Shown piece by piece: positions 43,011-55,660 of a stretch of DNA of 64,000 nt. Numbering within the stretch: the stretch's first letter is position 1; every line of letters begins with the position of its first letter. A program made the position numbers and the translations under genes. This DNA is from Pardosa pseudoannulata (lineage: Eukaryota; Arthropoda; Arachnida; Araneae; Lycosidae): NCBI GenBank assembly GCA_032207245.1, contig CM063502.1, positions 65,370,069 to 65,434,068 on the forward strand, given 5' to 3'. The notes beneath the pieces were generated by a model, which worked only from the letters and a program-made list of their open reading frames with translations, was not told where the DNA came from and made no database searches.

Positions 43011-45244
43011 ACTCTTCACTTTTATGTTTTCTTTCCTTTCTGGGTATTATCCTGCAAGTCTGAAGTTTTAAATATTCATTTTAACAACCCCAGAGTTCGA
43101 TTTTTATTTATTTATTTTTTGTAGAGATGTTCATGTGTACGTAATTATAACTAATAACTTTTAAAAATGACGTAAAAAGTTGACAATTTCTATTTGATTG
43201 TTACAGCATTTAGTTGTGTATCTGCTATTATGAATGGAATCTGCACTATGTATCGCTAATTTTTAATGTAAATGTTAATTTTAAAAAATGCGGAAATATT
43301 GCGACTGTTAAAACACTTAATTCTGCACTTCCTCTTTTGAATATGACCTGTGGAAATTGAATGTATTGAAAAATTGATTTGGATCATTTGGTACGACTTT
43401 CATTGAATAATTGTATAAGTAAGTCTATACAAGGCAGAGTAGCATGTTTTGTGAGGGGTCACAATGGTCCAGTTATACCCTTTTATGAATTACACAAACC
43501 TATCCTATGCTTTGCGACTTTCTTTCCCTTTCGCCGAACGATGACGTTAAACTTGGAAATGAGACGAAATTATTAGTTTATGAAATTGCAGAGAAAAACA
43601 GTACTAGAAATTAACTTTTAGTGAAATTTGAGAAATTTTTTTTTTACCAAAAAATTCTAACGTCTGGAATTAGACATCTCCGACGAAATGAGCCCAATCA
43701 ATATTTTCACTTTCTGGTGCTAATACGAACTTTAAACTCAAAACATAAGGCAAAATCTTTCGTTTTATTTTATTGACGAGAAAAGAAACGGCTCTTCGAT
43801 ATCGTGATTTGTCGATGATGATTCCACTACTGGTATGGAGGATCGTAGCCGTTTTGAAACGTTTTTAACCATTTGGATCCCACATTAGCCCTCGATAGCC
43901 GAAACTTCGGAATAGTCGAAGCTACCAAGGAAAATCCCCCTCCCCTCCCTTTGGAAGCGTGACTGCTGTCTCTGCAAGTTATTCTGATAACTGTGTACAG
44001 AGGACAGCTCTGGGATCATCTGAGAATAAATAATCCCGCCATTCATTCCTTACAACACGGCAAGAAAATGTTTGCTGTCTAACGTGATATTGGTAGACTG
44101 CATGCTTTTCGTTCTTCCTATAAAATGGTAATTTAATACCAGTATTCGATATAACTATGTTTTATTTCTAATTTTAATGCGTCAGAGCACCGATGGACAA
44201 AAGAGTGTGACCAACCAACTAAGAGTGAAGAATATGTTAGTGGGTAGTTCCAATCAAGAAATTGGGTGCAACATATTTTGCTAGATTGATTGGTGAATAA
44301 AACTTTGGTATGAAGCTCGCAAAATTTCAGCAATCATGCTGGTTTGTCAGAGGACATTGGAAACTTCAGTGTCAGAGTCCTAATAATTAAGCAGTGTCTG
44401 TAGGCTCTCGCAATAGGTCGTACAGCTTCAAACCAATCAACCTCTTGCAATTGAAACAAAGGACAAGCCCAAATTTTGGGTTTTTGAACTCTAAACATGG
44501 CGATTTTTTTTTTTTTTTTTTTTACAAATTTTTAAATACTCCTTAATGATACATCATATGAATCCAGTCATCGTTAGCTGATTTTGTATTTTGTTGCACC
44601 ATTCCGTTAGCTGTTTAAAAATGCAAAATGGAAAGGATCTGCGGATTGAACAATATGCTGTTAAGCTCATACGCAAAATTATTTTAAATTTCATGTTTTA
44701 AAAGTGAAAATTCCGACACATCTTTTTATTTAAATAATTAACTTCTAATATTTTTACACTGAACTCTAGTTTTGTATAGAATTTTTTAATGTAGCATCCA
44801 ATTCGATGTATATGGACAAAAAACAAGTATTCTGAAACATCTTACAAAGTTTCAATTCCAGAAGACTTGAAAACTTTTCAGTTTAATACTTTATCGGGTA
44901 TCTAGTTGCAACGTTTTTTTTTTCCTTTTTTGAAAAATCAAATTGACAGAATAGGAATGGTGTTTGTGTATAATTTCTTTAAATCACGCCAGAATATGTT
45001 GTCAGTAGCATCGTTGTTATAATCATAGTAATTGAAAATTGTTACAGATACAACAGACAAGACTCTCAATCCATTAAATTCACTTTCACTTTATAATGCA
45101 AATTCCTTAGAAATGTTTCTCTGATTTTCTTATTTAAAGGTCAAACCATTCGTATTATTTGAATTTATATGCTTCAAAAATTATTTTTTAAAAGGGAAAT
45201 AACCCACATACACGAAAAGCCCTGGAGTAAACAATGCGGCTTTA
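43011..45244. other. Spacer with one very degraded SINE-like patch
   Basis: Around 43,815-43,900 there is ggtatggaggatcgtagccg, then ggatcccacattagccctcg, reminiscent of the SINE body. Around 44,390-44,450 a similar faint echo appears. Nothing else is recognised. Confidence 0.4.
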
Positions 45245-45254
45245 GGGGAAACAA

Positions 45255-45423
45255 AGGTGTGGTTTGGTCTACTTTTTTCAACACGAGGGATAATGAGACC
45301 GAGACCTACAGCTTAAACCGACTCCGAACGGCTACGAACATCTATGCCACTGTGGGATTCAAGCCCACAAACTCCGGTACCGAAGGCCAGCACCCTAACC
45401 AATCGGCCATCGTTTGGCCTTGG
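45255..45423 (-). mobile_element. tRNA-derived SINE, minus strand
   Basis: A complete copy in reverse orientation with a 10-bp duplication ggggaaacaa (45,245-45,254; 45,424-45,433). On the minus strand: ccaaacgatggccgattggt, cttcggtaccgg, B box-like gggcttgaatccc, ggcatagatgttcgtagccg, tctcattatccctcg, tail. A plus-strand frame of 93 codons over it is antisense noise. Confidence 0.92.
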
Positions 45424-45983
45424 GGGGAAACAAGAGTTTTAAAGACTTGATTTTTTCAAAAGTCTTTCCACTTCGATTTGTCAATCATTACTCTGGATAT
45501 TAAGCAACCATGAGATAAAGACGTTGCTAATGCATATGTTTCCTTCTGTTAATGAATGTTACGTTTGATTACCTTTACCAATTACCTTGCTTAAAAAACA
45601 TATTTAAGAAATTAAAAAATTGCGTATTACCCTTCCTTAAATAGTTCAGTATCAGATCTGACAAATGTAAAATTGTTTAATATAACTTCCACGCATTTCG
45701 TCTGTTTTGCCTGTACGTAATAATTACTATATCTGGATCGTAACAAAGTAAATTTTGAGACAATTGTGTTTAACTTGCGCCAAAGTAAAAGTAAGCAGAA
45801 CTAATAATATTCCATCAGAAAGTTAGTGTGATTAATCATAGGAAAAAATGATTATAAAAAACTTCTGAATAGAGTTAATGAAGATAATTTTGAAAAATCT
45901 GCAGGATTAGAAAATATTCCGTATTTGTTTTAAAGTGTTAACTTTGAACTGTCTTTAACAAATAAAGTAGTTTATGTATAAAT

Positions 45984-46563
45984 CAGAGTTCCGAACTGGA
46001 AATCAGAAGAAAACCCCGTTATTTTGGTCGGAGCAAAAGCTGGAACTTAACCGAAATAAAATATCTGTTTATTTCGATTCGATGTATTTTCAGTCATTTT
46101 GTTATTGTAATCAACTTATAAATATCTTCTAATTTAAGGTCAATCTTATAATTATCATCATTGCATGTACATTGCTTCTCGATTTCCTATTTTTAGGTTC
46201 CCTAGTATTTGTTTCAGTTTCGAATGAAACTCCTTGTAAAAGGTAAATTTTATTCAGTTGAATGATGAGTTGCGATTTTGATAATGGAATGCAAGCCGTT
46301 CTCAGCTCATATCTTACATGATAGTTAATTGTATTAATTTACATAGTTTACTAATTTAACAAAATAAAATCTTCTACATTTTAATAGAATTACATTTTTT
46401 GTTTATAATGGAATTATATTTTGGTACAAACAAGAATATACGTAAAAATATTCATTCGGAACAGAACAAAAAACTGTTAATTTTGGCGGAATGGGAACGG
46501 AAATTAAATCTATTTCTTTTTAGTTGAACCGGAACAAAAAAAAAATTACAGTTGGAAGTCCTG
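45984..46563. mobile_element. hAT MITE, inverted relative of the 47.9-kb copy
   Basis: The right end is (reversed) CAGGACTTCCAACTG followed by taattttt and ttgttccggttcaac, which parallels the left end of 47,942-48,669. The left end CAGAGTTCCGAACTGG is more diverged. The interior retains gttattttggtcggagc. The 8-bp flanks gtataaat and gttacatt agree only in part. Confidence 0.7.
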
Positions 46564-47180
46564 GTTACATTTATTAAACATTTTCTGACGTACCTGGCAT
46601 CTGCCGGGTGAAGATTAGGTTAGATGTTTTATTTTAATTACAGTAAATTATTTCGATTGAAAATAAATGGTACAAACTTTTCCGAATAAAACCATTTTTA
46701 CATGCATAAGAAATATTTTAACTCAAAGCTTGAAATAAACAAGTTTACTTTTGTGCGGAAAGTACTCAAACGAAACATCTGGCTTTCCGAAGAAAAAGCG
46801 CAGTGATCGTTTGGTAGGGTGCGAAGTTTTCTTTCTTTCTTTCTTTTTTTTTTTTTTCTATGAAGTTATCAAATGAGAAATTTTGGCACTGTTCAGTGTT
46901 TAAAGTGAAAACGGACTAATATTAGTAAAATCGTTAATTGATAGGAAACCACTTATTGTATAACAATGTTCGAAAATTCTTGTTATCGGTACAAAAAGTC
47001 GTGAATTTATTAAATTTTAAGCCGAATTTTAAATTTGTTTTGCCTGAAGAAATTATAAAAATTTACGTCTATAATAACACTTCGAGAAATAAAAATTCTG
47101 ATCTTTTATACGATTTAACGAATACGGTTGTAATGAATAGAAGAATATCGAAAGTGCACAGGACAATTTAAAAATCTCCT
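46564..47180. other. AT-rich spacer
   Basis: Contains a short (TTTC)n/T run at about 46,830-46,858. Nothing else. Confidence 0.5.
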
Positions 47181-47188
47181 ACGTAAAA

Positions 47189-48690
47189 CAGGGTTGTAAT
47201 TTTGACCGGTAAAAACTGATTTTAACAAAGACGCTGGATAAAAGTGGGTTTAACCGTACAAAACTGGTCAAAGTGGTCAGAAGGGGTTAGAATTGTTCAA
47301 AATGGTCTTAATTTTAATATATATCTTTCGTAATTGGAAGTGACTTTTAATAAGCAATAAAATAGTGCAGTTAAACAAAATATTACACTAAGTTCATGAG
47401 ATTTAAAGTACTTCAATAGTATAATAAGAATGTTCGAATTTTAAAAACGAACCGTGCACATGCCATTGTAAAAATGTAATCCAGTTACAGTATACTTGGA
47501 CCTGATGTCTGGTGGGCAGCAATGAAGGTTAAAGGCATTAACGTAAAATTTGCTGATTTTACAATACATCTAATGAAGTGTTTTGCTAGCTATAGAAAGA
47601 TTTTCAAAGTTTGGAGTAATCCAAAATAAATTATGAAATCGTTCATATTTAGAGACAACTACAAAACTTGTTACTTGTAACCGTTTTTTGAATTCAACAT
47701 AAATTACATATAAAACAGCTTGTATAACAAATAAGTAAAACATTATTTTTTTTTGTATTTTGGTGTTATATTTGTTTTTAGCTGGTGTTATTTATATTGA
47801 CATTTTTAACAAATGTAACTTTGCCTTTATCATATATTAGTAAACTATGTTCGATTAGTATTATATATATATTCAAAAGTGAATTTCAGTGGTCAAAATT
47901 GATATTGACCAGGACGGTTAAAACCACTGGTTTAATAAAACCAGGGCTTCGAACCGTAATTTTTTTTGTTCCGGTTTTCGTTCCGGTTTAACTAAAAAAT
48001 TAATATCGGTTCAGTTCCGGTTTTCGCTCCGCCAAAAATAACTGTTTTCGTTTCAGTTCCAAATGAATAATTTCATTTTATGTATATTCTTATTTGTACT
48101 AAAAATGTAATTCTATCAAAATTTAGAAGATTTTATTCTTTTTTTAATTGGTACACTATGTGAATTGATACAAACAGCAGGTACGATAAGAGCGGCGAGC
48201 ATTGGCATTGTTATCCATTATCAAAATCGCATTTGACAACTAGGTTCATGATTACCCACATTCGTCGTTTGACTCTCACATCGTGCACTTGGCCTTGCAA
48301 TAATTATGTAAAAAATATATTATTTATTTAACATATGAAAATTGCCTCTAATTATTAATATATCTTCTAACGTGGTTTCACTGAGATTACTTCTGTTGTC
48401 TCGGAGAATAAATTTCAACACTAACTTGTGTAGCTGGAGCTGCCAAAACCACCATTGCAATCTTATACAAGTGCGGATATGTAATTATTAAGTTGACGTT
48501 AAATTAGAAAATATTGATAAGTTGGTAACAGTAACAAAATGACTGAAAGATATATCGAACCGAAATAAACCGATATTTTTTTCGGTTCAGTTCCGGTTTT
48601 CGTTCCGACCAAAATAACGGTTTTTTTTCGGTTTTCGGTTTTTCGGTTTAGTTCCGGTTCGAAGCCCTGGTTAAAACCGATACAACCATG
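47189..48690. mobile_element. Outer hAT element with perfect 8-bp target duplication
   Basis: It starts CAGGGTTGTA (47,189) and ends TACAACCATG (48,690), flanked by ACGTAAAA on both sides (47,181-47,188; 48,691-48,698), as expected for hAT. Subterminal gaccggt/ggtcaa and gtttaaccg/cggttaaaac motifs are present near both ends. Most of its right part is replaced by the inner element at 47,942-48,669; without that it is about 770 bp and non-coding. Confidence 0.92.
47942..48669. mobile_element. Inner hAT MITE (CAGGGCTTCGAACCG type)
   Basis: 728 bp with termini CAGGGCTTCGAACCG on both ends. Both subterminal regions are packed with repeated gttccggttttcg / ttcggttcag motifs. The flanks aataaaac and gttaaaac agree at 6 of 8 positions. 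Such gttcggttc-rich termini are typical of a widespread animal hAT MITE group. It is nested in the outer hAT. Confidence 0.88.
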
Positions 48691-48707
48691 ACGTAAAAAT
48701 ATTTTAA

Positions 48708-49280
48708 GACGTTGACGGAAACTTGCGTCTATAGCCGTCAAAGCGAAGTTCACTATGTGGCATGACGACAATAGCCGTTAAAAATACGAAACTGTCGTTT
48801 TTTAGACACTACAGCTATAGCGGCACTTATGTTCATTTACCGGCGTACAAGTAGAAGCCTAGTGTCATGTTTTGGAAACAATTTTTTACGTTGAATTAAT
48901 TTTTTTATCTGTTAGTTTTCCACACCGAAAATGTGTAATAATTATAATAATTTTTGTCATTTAATTTTTGCTTAATTTTAAACTAACATTTCGTGTAAAA
49001 CTCCCAAATATACTTTGTTGCACACAAAAAATTGCTTGAGTCATTAAACCTGTCATTTACGTTTTTAAATGTTTGCTATTATAGTCGCCATTGTCCCATT
49101 ACTTAGTGTCTAGAGTCCGCTGGCCCCATGGCGATTATATCCGCAACCTAATTAAAAGTGCTGAATTAAAAAAAAATTAAGTTTATTTAAGCAGGAGTTA
49201 AACTATACTTCTAATATTCTAAAAATTACAAAAACATACTGTTAATTTTCGAACACTTGTTCCTACTGTCCGTCAATGTG
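48708..49280. mobile_element. piggyBac-like MITE, longer copy
   Basis: Between TTAA at 48,704-48,707 and 49,281-49,284. Ends GACGTTGACGGA on the left and, reversed, CACATTGACGGACAGTAGG on the right. It matches the short inverted copy at 23,799-24,096 (gtacaagtagaagcctagtg region and the last 90 bp). It begins only a few bases after the hAT target duplication. Confidence 0.82.
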
Positions 49281-49284
49281 TTAA

Positions 49285-50850
49285 AATCGACCTTTCGAAA
49301 TAGTTTCTTAAAAACAGAAAAAGTCGTTATTTCCCGCAAGCTATACATTTTGCTTGTTTACCTTCCGAATAACTCAGAATAGAACATTGTGTACTCAAGA
49401 TTTGCGTACAAGATTTTCTTGTAGGTAAAAAATTGTACGACCGGTAAATTATCGGTATACACTTTAAAGTTCGTTATTCCATTTTAAATATTTCTCGAAG
49501 TAATAGTTGGGAAATTTATAAAGGTCTAAAGGCAAACTAATTTATGCTATTTCGGTGGGCGTTGCTAAAATATTTACTTTAAAGGTTAAAGGTATTGGAC
49601 CTCTCAAGGTTGTAATATCTCCTTTAGTCCCACAGGAATGTAAAAATAGACATGGACTTTCCTATTGTGACCAAGAAGTTCTAGTGTGCAAAATTTGATC
49701 AAGATCTATATGGAAATCTGGATATACTTGAAGGACGTACTATGTGTTATATAAATTATTGCACCTAGGTGTATAAATCAGTGTAATAATCAGTACTTTA
49801 TTCCATAGTATAAAACTAGTGTTATTTATTGCTATAAGCTGTTAAATAAAGGAAGTTTTTGTACCTAATTTAATTTTTTTCTCTTTTACAGGCGTTACTT
49901 CTTGGAAGAACAAATTGAAAACATTTTCTTTACGCCAAACATCGGCTATTGGAACTTATAGTCTAATTAAAAGGCAGATTAAGACAAATGTGAGAATGAG
50001 GGTGGTCCGTATAATGGGCCGCCCAAAAATGATACCATCTGAGAAATTTCCTCCTTAAGAACTATGAACCAAGTAATATCTTATCTCATCGTTTGACAAG
50101 TTCTGTGTAAGACAGCAGCCGAACAATGGGCTCCAGACTATCGCCACTGAAAATATTTTTGATACGTCTATACACATTTATACAAGAAGGTAAATCCTTT
50201 GTCAGAATTAAATAATAAATGGCAAAATTAGTCAGGCCCAAACAGAAAGACTAAAGTCAGATCTGTTTTGCAGCTACTAGGGAGTTGCCGTATCATTGCG
50301 GAGAACTCTGTGGCTGAAAATTAAGACTAAGAGACGAAACAGAAAATCAATTTCATAATATCATGCACTTTAGCAATTTCAAATACAAATAAAAATACGT
50401 ATTAAGGTCGGGTTCGTAACTGCCTCCAAAAGTGGAAAAGTGCAAAGCAAAATTAAGATAGAAAGTTAAAGGAAACGACAAACAAAAATTGATAAACTAT
50501 TTCTAGTTCTTTGAAACGTTTCGTGGAAGAATCTTTTCCTGAACTCGTACATAATTTTTATTTGATTGAAAAGGATTTTTGTACAGTATTATCCTTGTTT
50601 CTTCTAAGAGCAATTCCTTTCTCAACAAGTTTTCTGATCTTCGTAATCATTTGATATTCCTGATTATAGTACTTTACCTGTCTTCAATAGGAATCTTATT
50701 GTTCACTTTACTTTCCGTTTCTGTTTTGCGTTCTGTGTTTTGTGTTGCTTTTAGACATTTTTTTCTCTAAGTTAATTGTTCTGATTGAACGGTCTTTCAA
50801 ATATGAGATTTTTACTTGCTAATTAAACAGTATTAAAATCTCATTTTAAC
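49285..50850. other. Spacer, possibly 5' part of the Penelope element
   Basis: No motif I can assign. The 63-codon frame at 50,579 lacks family signatures. The region directly before 50,854 may hold the decayed start of the neighbouring reverse-transcriptase element. Confidence 0.35.
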
Positions 50851-50853
50851 TGA

Positions 50854-51903
50854 TTGTTAATTTCGATAAGTAATCTCAGTAGTTCTAAAATGCATATCAA
50901 TAATTTACATTCTGACTCAAATTTAGCTGTTATCATTTGTAGTAAAGTCGGTAAGGCTCAGATCGACATAACCTTTTGTCCCGAAAAATCGCAAAAATTT
51001 ATTGATAACACTATTGAGGTTGAATTCGTACTGACTGCAGCTTTAATGAACTTATGTTTAATAATATCTTCCATACCACTTTTACTTATTATCTCTCATA
51101 ATGATGGTATTTGACTATTTTTGTCTGTTAATGTGCCCAGTTTTATGCTTTTCCTAGGACATTAATCTTAAATCCATTGTTTGCAATTGCAATACTGCTT
51201 CTTACAATCTCCTGAAGCACCCAAATTCTACTTTCTCTCCTATTTTGTGTAACAATTTTACTACTTTATTTGATTTTGTTAAAACATTTCGTAAGTTCGA
51301 GTAGCACAGATAAGTATACGATCATTTCTTTTTATGTAGTGTCTTTATTTGGCAATGTGCCTGTTAAGAGTGGATTAGATTTGTTTGCCAAGAGCTTTCG
51401 GGAATATGTTGCAGTTTGAAATTGAAGAGTTTGTTTAAACCAGATAGCTCATGTTTATAATGGTCGTTTCCATCGAATACTAAATATATTGTTATAGGTA
51501 ATCATCTGAGTCTTCTAATGAGTGATATTTATATGCATTATTTTGAAACTAGTTTCATTTCTATAATAGTTATATGGAGGACTGTTTTTACCTTGTTGAT
51601 CCACAGTGACTTATGTCAAAAATTTCTTCTATCAAGAATTATATCGATTTTGCAATCAGTTTGCTTTTGAAAATGAATATTACAATCGTATTGCTTTGAG
51701 TATTTGTACCCATATTTTTGAGATTTTTCAGACTGCTTCTAACTTTTCCAAAACTATTTGAAGAGACTCTTATTCATAACATTTCATATCATCCTCCTAA
51801 TCGAGAATTTTCTGTTTTTTTTTTATTCTTGTTTACAAGATATTTAATGTGTCCTACCTTTGCTTTACTTAGATCAGATTTAAAATCTGAACTCGAACTA
51901 TGA
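50854..51903 (+). pseudogene. Penelope-like reverse transcriptase, decayed
   Basis: Pieces appear in family order but in three frames. NNLHSDSNLAVII...KVGKAQ (50,902-50,970) corresponds to the SDKG-type N-terminal motif. NTASYNLLKHPNSTFSPIL near 51,190-51,250 corresponds to the 'RPIVS..PTY.LSKFL' region, followed by FDFVKTFRKF. GNHLSLLMSDIYMHYFE (51,497-51,547) is the RT B motif. YMEDCF at 51,571 replaces RYVDD. FAFENEYYNRIAL and YHPPNREFSVF match the downstream 'FT.E.E.N..LPFLD' and 'SxHP..HK' segments. Stops and frameshifts show it is dead. The GIY-YIG endonuclease expected after the RT is not recognisable. It is distinguished from LINEs by motif wording rather than by structure. Confidence 0.72.
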
Positions 51904-54900
51904 TAGTTCTTCATAGGACAGAGCTGCTTAACGAGAAACTAGAAATCCCCACAATAGTTTCTATTTACGAGAAACTAAGGACTAAGAATATTGTAAAGAA
52001 AATCAGGTATTTTCTTGTTGATAGTTGAATCTTTGAAAGGAGCCTGAAGAACAAGAAACTAAGATCTTTTCTAAAATTTAGAAACTGAGGGAGAGAGATA
52101 ATTGTTCGCCGTTCAAATTCAGAAATTTTAAACAAAATAGCCTGACAGATGGCTCTTGAAACAGGTTACAATATCTTTATCCTGGTTAATTATATGTTCA
52201 ATTGACTTAGCCCTGAACTCAATCATATGAGATTTGTTGCCGTACATTATCGTTTCTCTTTCAGTATTAATTTATCCAATTGTTTGGAAAACCAGTGATA
52301 AAATTCAAATTATAAACCTTTGGTGTCTTACCTTTTTTCCAAAATAAGTCAGTAGATTAATTTTTATCAAAAAAATTTAATTTCTGTCATTTTGTCTCCT
52401 ATTTGCATAATTTGTTTTGGGTCTCATACATGCAATTAAACGCTTTTATTCATGGTAATGTAATCGTTAGATATTTCGGCTGCTTTTAAATTTTGTATTT
52501 CTCTTTCATCACCTTGACTTTTAGGAATTGTTCTAGTAATTTATTGTACTGATAGTAACTCAGAGTTAAATCCAGATTAATCATCATTTTCAATATTTTC
52601 CCCCGCTTTTGTATTTTTTACTATTGTTGATCATATTGCTATAAGTTTTTCCACCGTTTGAGGCAGGCAGTTTTCCAAACCTTGTCTATTAAAACTTCGA
52701 GTGACCTATTCGAAGACATTGATTATCTGTCTCCTCTCTTTGATGAGGAAATCAAAGGCTGCAAAAAGCTCACTTTCTTATTTTACTTTAAGGTTCGATT
52801 TCCTTGTCTGTAAAGTAAAAGTTATTAGGCTTTTAATGGATTGTTGATCACATACGGCTTCTGTCTGTGGGATCACTTGAGATCGGGAAACTCAAGTTTA
52901 TTAGAATATTAGGGTACTCCTTACAGAAATTAAAACAACTTCTGGGAGATTTCCAGAGGGTTTAAAACTGATTATCCTGTGTTACATTCCATTTATATTT
53001 ATAATCCTGGAATCCTCTCTTCTGTTCAAAGGCTTTAAAGTACCTTTTAGAATAGATGATGTATCTATTCCACCCTTAAAGAGAATCCTACTGACTTTTC
53101 ATCTACATTAATATTTATTTTTATTCGGATTATATTTGGTAGAATTTCTACCCACTTTTCTCAGATATTTCGCACTGTAGCTAATTTACCTCAATGAGAA
53201 AATACAAATGATTTTTTTACAATGGGTCATATTGTCCCGATCGATACATTATGTATAAAATAAGAAATATTCCTTCGATTTGCAAGTAAACATAAATCCC
53301 TCTATGAGTACATATTAATATTATTTACGAATGATATCAAGTACTCTCAGGAAAATATTCCTGCACTTATTTTGTTATGGACATAAGTTTTTATTTCGGG
53401 TTATATTCACATGAACGGAACAGCAGGGATATATATTACTATAAAAGTAACTGATTTTTCCCGCTACAGTTAAATACTATCCTCGCTCCACTTTATTGGT
53501 TTTGTTGTTTTTGCTATATTCAGAGGTAAAGCAGTTGTTTATCTCTTTCCCTAGAAATCCCTAAAAAAAAAATACTTTGTATCCTCTCTTTGTCCTATTT
53601 TAGCCAATGATCTCCTGACATTGATAATGCAGCTCGGACGTAGTTGCGAAACAGGTCTCTGAGTTTTTCTGTTTTTACGAATGAAAAAACACGCTTGTAA
53701 CGGAGCTGAATGTTCCATGGAAAGATGATACTATCTTTACGATAGACGTTACAATAACTACTGAGAAACATTACCATATAATTAGAATTGCATGTAACAT
53801 AGCTGAAAACATATGGAAAGCTACTTATCTGAACGTTGAGAAACTCAGTATATAACTCTCACATCATTTTTGAAAGGAAATGCAAAGCAAGCTAATATTG
53901 TTATCGTGTAAAATTATCAGTACTACAGTATGTAAAATATGAAATGTGAGATCTATGCTTGACGAGCTGAAAACGTTTGCTTAGATGGAACTTTAAAACT
54001 ATTATTTATTCAATAAAAGGAAAGTACCAGACAGAGCCTAGATTGCCGTCGAAAATGACTATGAATGTTAAACGTGAGAAGAATTCTTAATTCAATATAG
54101 GCCAAAAATTTAAAACAAGAAATTAGGCATGGACACAATTTTCTGTATATTCATCCTGACTTCTTTTTATTTTCTTTGGTTTTTGTAGCAAAAATATGTA
54201 TTCTTTTGTGTCTGTCTTTATTTACCCACAACAGTTTATAAGTTAATTGCTTTCGCAATTAATTTATAATCATTTAGTGACTCCAAAATCTATATTTCAC
54301 AGGTGTATATTGCAATTATTATTTGAACGTCTAGGTTAATCAACGTAATTGAGAAACAAATTAAAATTTCTAACAGGCCACTAGTAAAATGGACAAAACC
54401 TGGACAAGGAATGTAATGTATCGAAGTCAAAAATAGTTTTTGGATAAACGAAACGTAGGTCTAATCTAACTTTCTGTCATAATATAATATACCGTGGTTT
54501 TGGTCAACATACTAATCAAAGCAAGGCTAACAGTTGTTGTAATACATTATATATATAAATCTAGTAATTTTTGGCGAGGAAATTATTGCCTCGGTGTATG
54601 AATATACAAAACTAATTCACAGCATACCCTGCTAAATTTACGTACAGACATATAATAATTGAACTTGCACATTACCACAATCCTGTGAAAAATTGAAGGA
54701 TCAAGCTCTAGATGTTGAGGAGATATTATACATTGATAAGTACTTCCATGATAATCATCGAAAAAAATTTTAATTTTGACCTAGTTTAAAAAATTTAATT
54801 TCTAATATCTTTAAATTTTCTTAAGCCACAACAACTGTAAAGCTGCTTTAGGGGTAGAAATGTGACACTCTGTAGTACATATCTATAGATAGAGTAAACA

Positions 54901-55600
54901 ACTACACTTGATACACATACTAGTAAAACTTTTAAATCATATACGTTACAGATGGTGGACGAACACTTCAGTTTCGTAGATTCAAATTACATTGCTATAG
55001 TAAATAATCTAATAAAGTCTAGCAACTCCTAACCATGCTTCAATATCACTAACTGTAATAGAGTAAACAAACTATATATAGTTCAGATATAAAATAAATG
55101 TATCCTGTTTAGACATAAGTACATGATATATATGCTGGGGAAAATTGAGTTTTTTTATGCCATGGTATGCTAACTTGAATTAATAGGAATGTCACACAGC
55201 GAACCAATTTCATGCAGCACTGATATATTAGCTTTAAGTGTTAAACAATTAGCAAATAACAGACTTTTTAACAACATATTGCAGTTAATAATTCACTGGT
55301 TCTTGCTATGATAATCCTTTTCCACAATATGTATATATAAGCTAGTACAATAAGTTATAGTTTGGGTTTTATATTGTCTATAGTTTAGTGCCAAACTCTA
55401 ATTATAATAATGGATGTTTATCCATTAGTGGACAGATCATTAGTTTTTTTTTAAATGTCTTCATGTAAATAACTGCTTAAATGGAAAATTTTAAATTTAA
55501 ATGTTAATATAGCAAAATAGTTAAATAATTAAATAGTTAATATAGCAAATGTACTATTTAAAAAATGTTGCCTAAAGTTAAAGTATTCAAAGGATTGGAT
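51904..55600. other. Spacer, no gene recognised
   Basis: It contains a few repeats of gagaaactaag-type sequence (51,930-52,080). The region to about 53,200 may hold the rest of the Penelope element. I see no GIY-YIG motif and no terminal repeats. Confidence 0.35.
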
Positions 55601-55660
55601 TAATGATGGCCGAATGGGTAGGGCAGTAAAATCGATTTCTTACTTCAGGGGTTCAGTAGA
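55601..55660 (+). mobile_element. SINE head fragment
   Basis: atgatggccgaatgggtagg, then ttacttcaggggttcag, a remnant of the tRNA-like head and B box. Confidence 0.5.

Noticed and set aside
45169..45450. 93-codon plus-strand frame
   Set aside because: It runs antisense through a minus-strand SINE with its target duplications.
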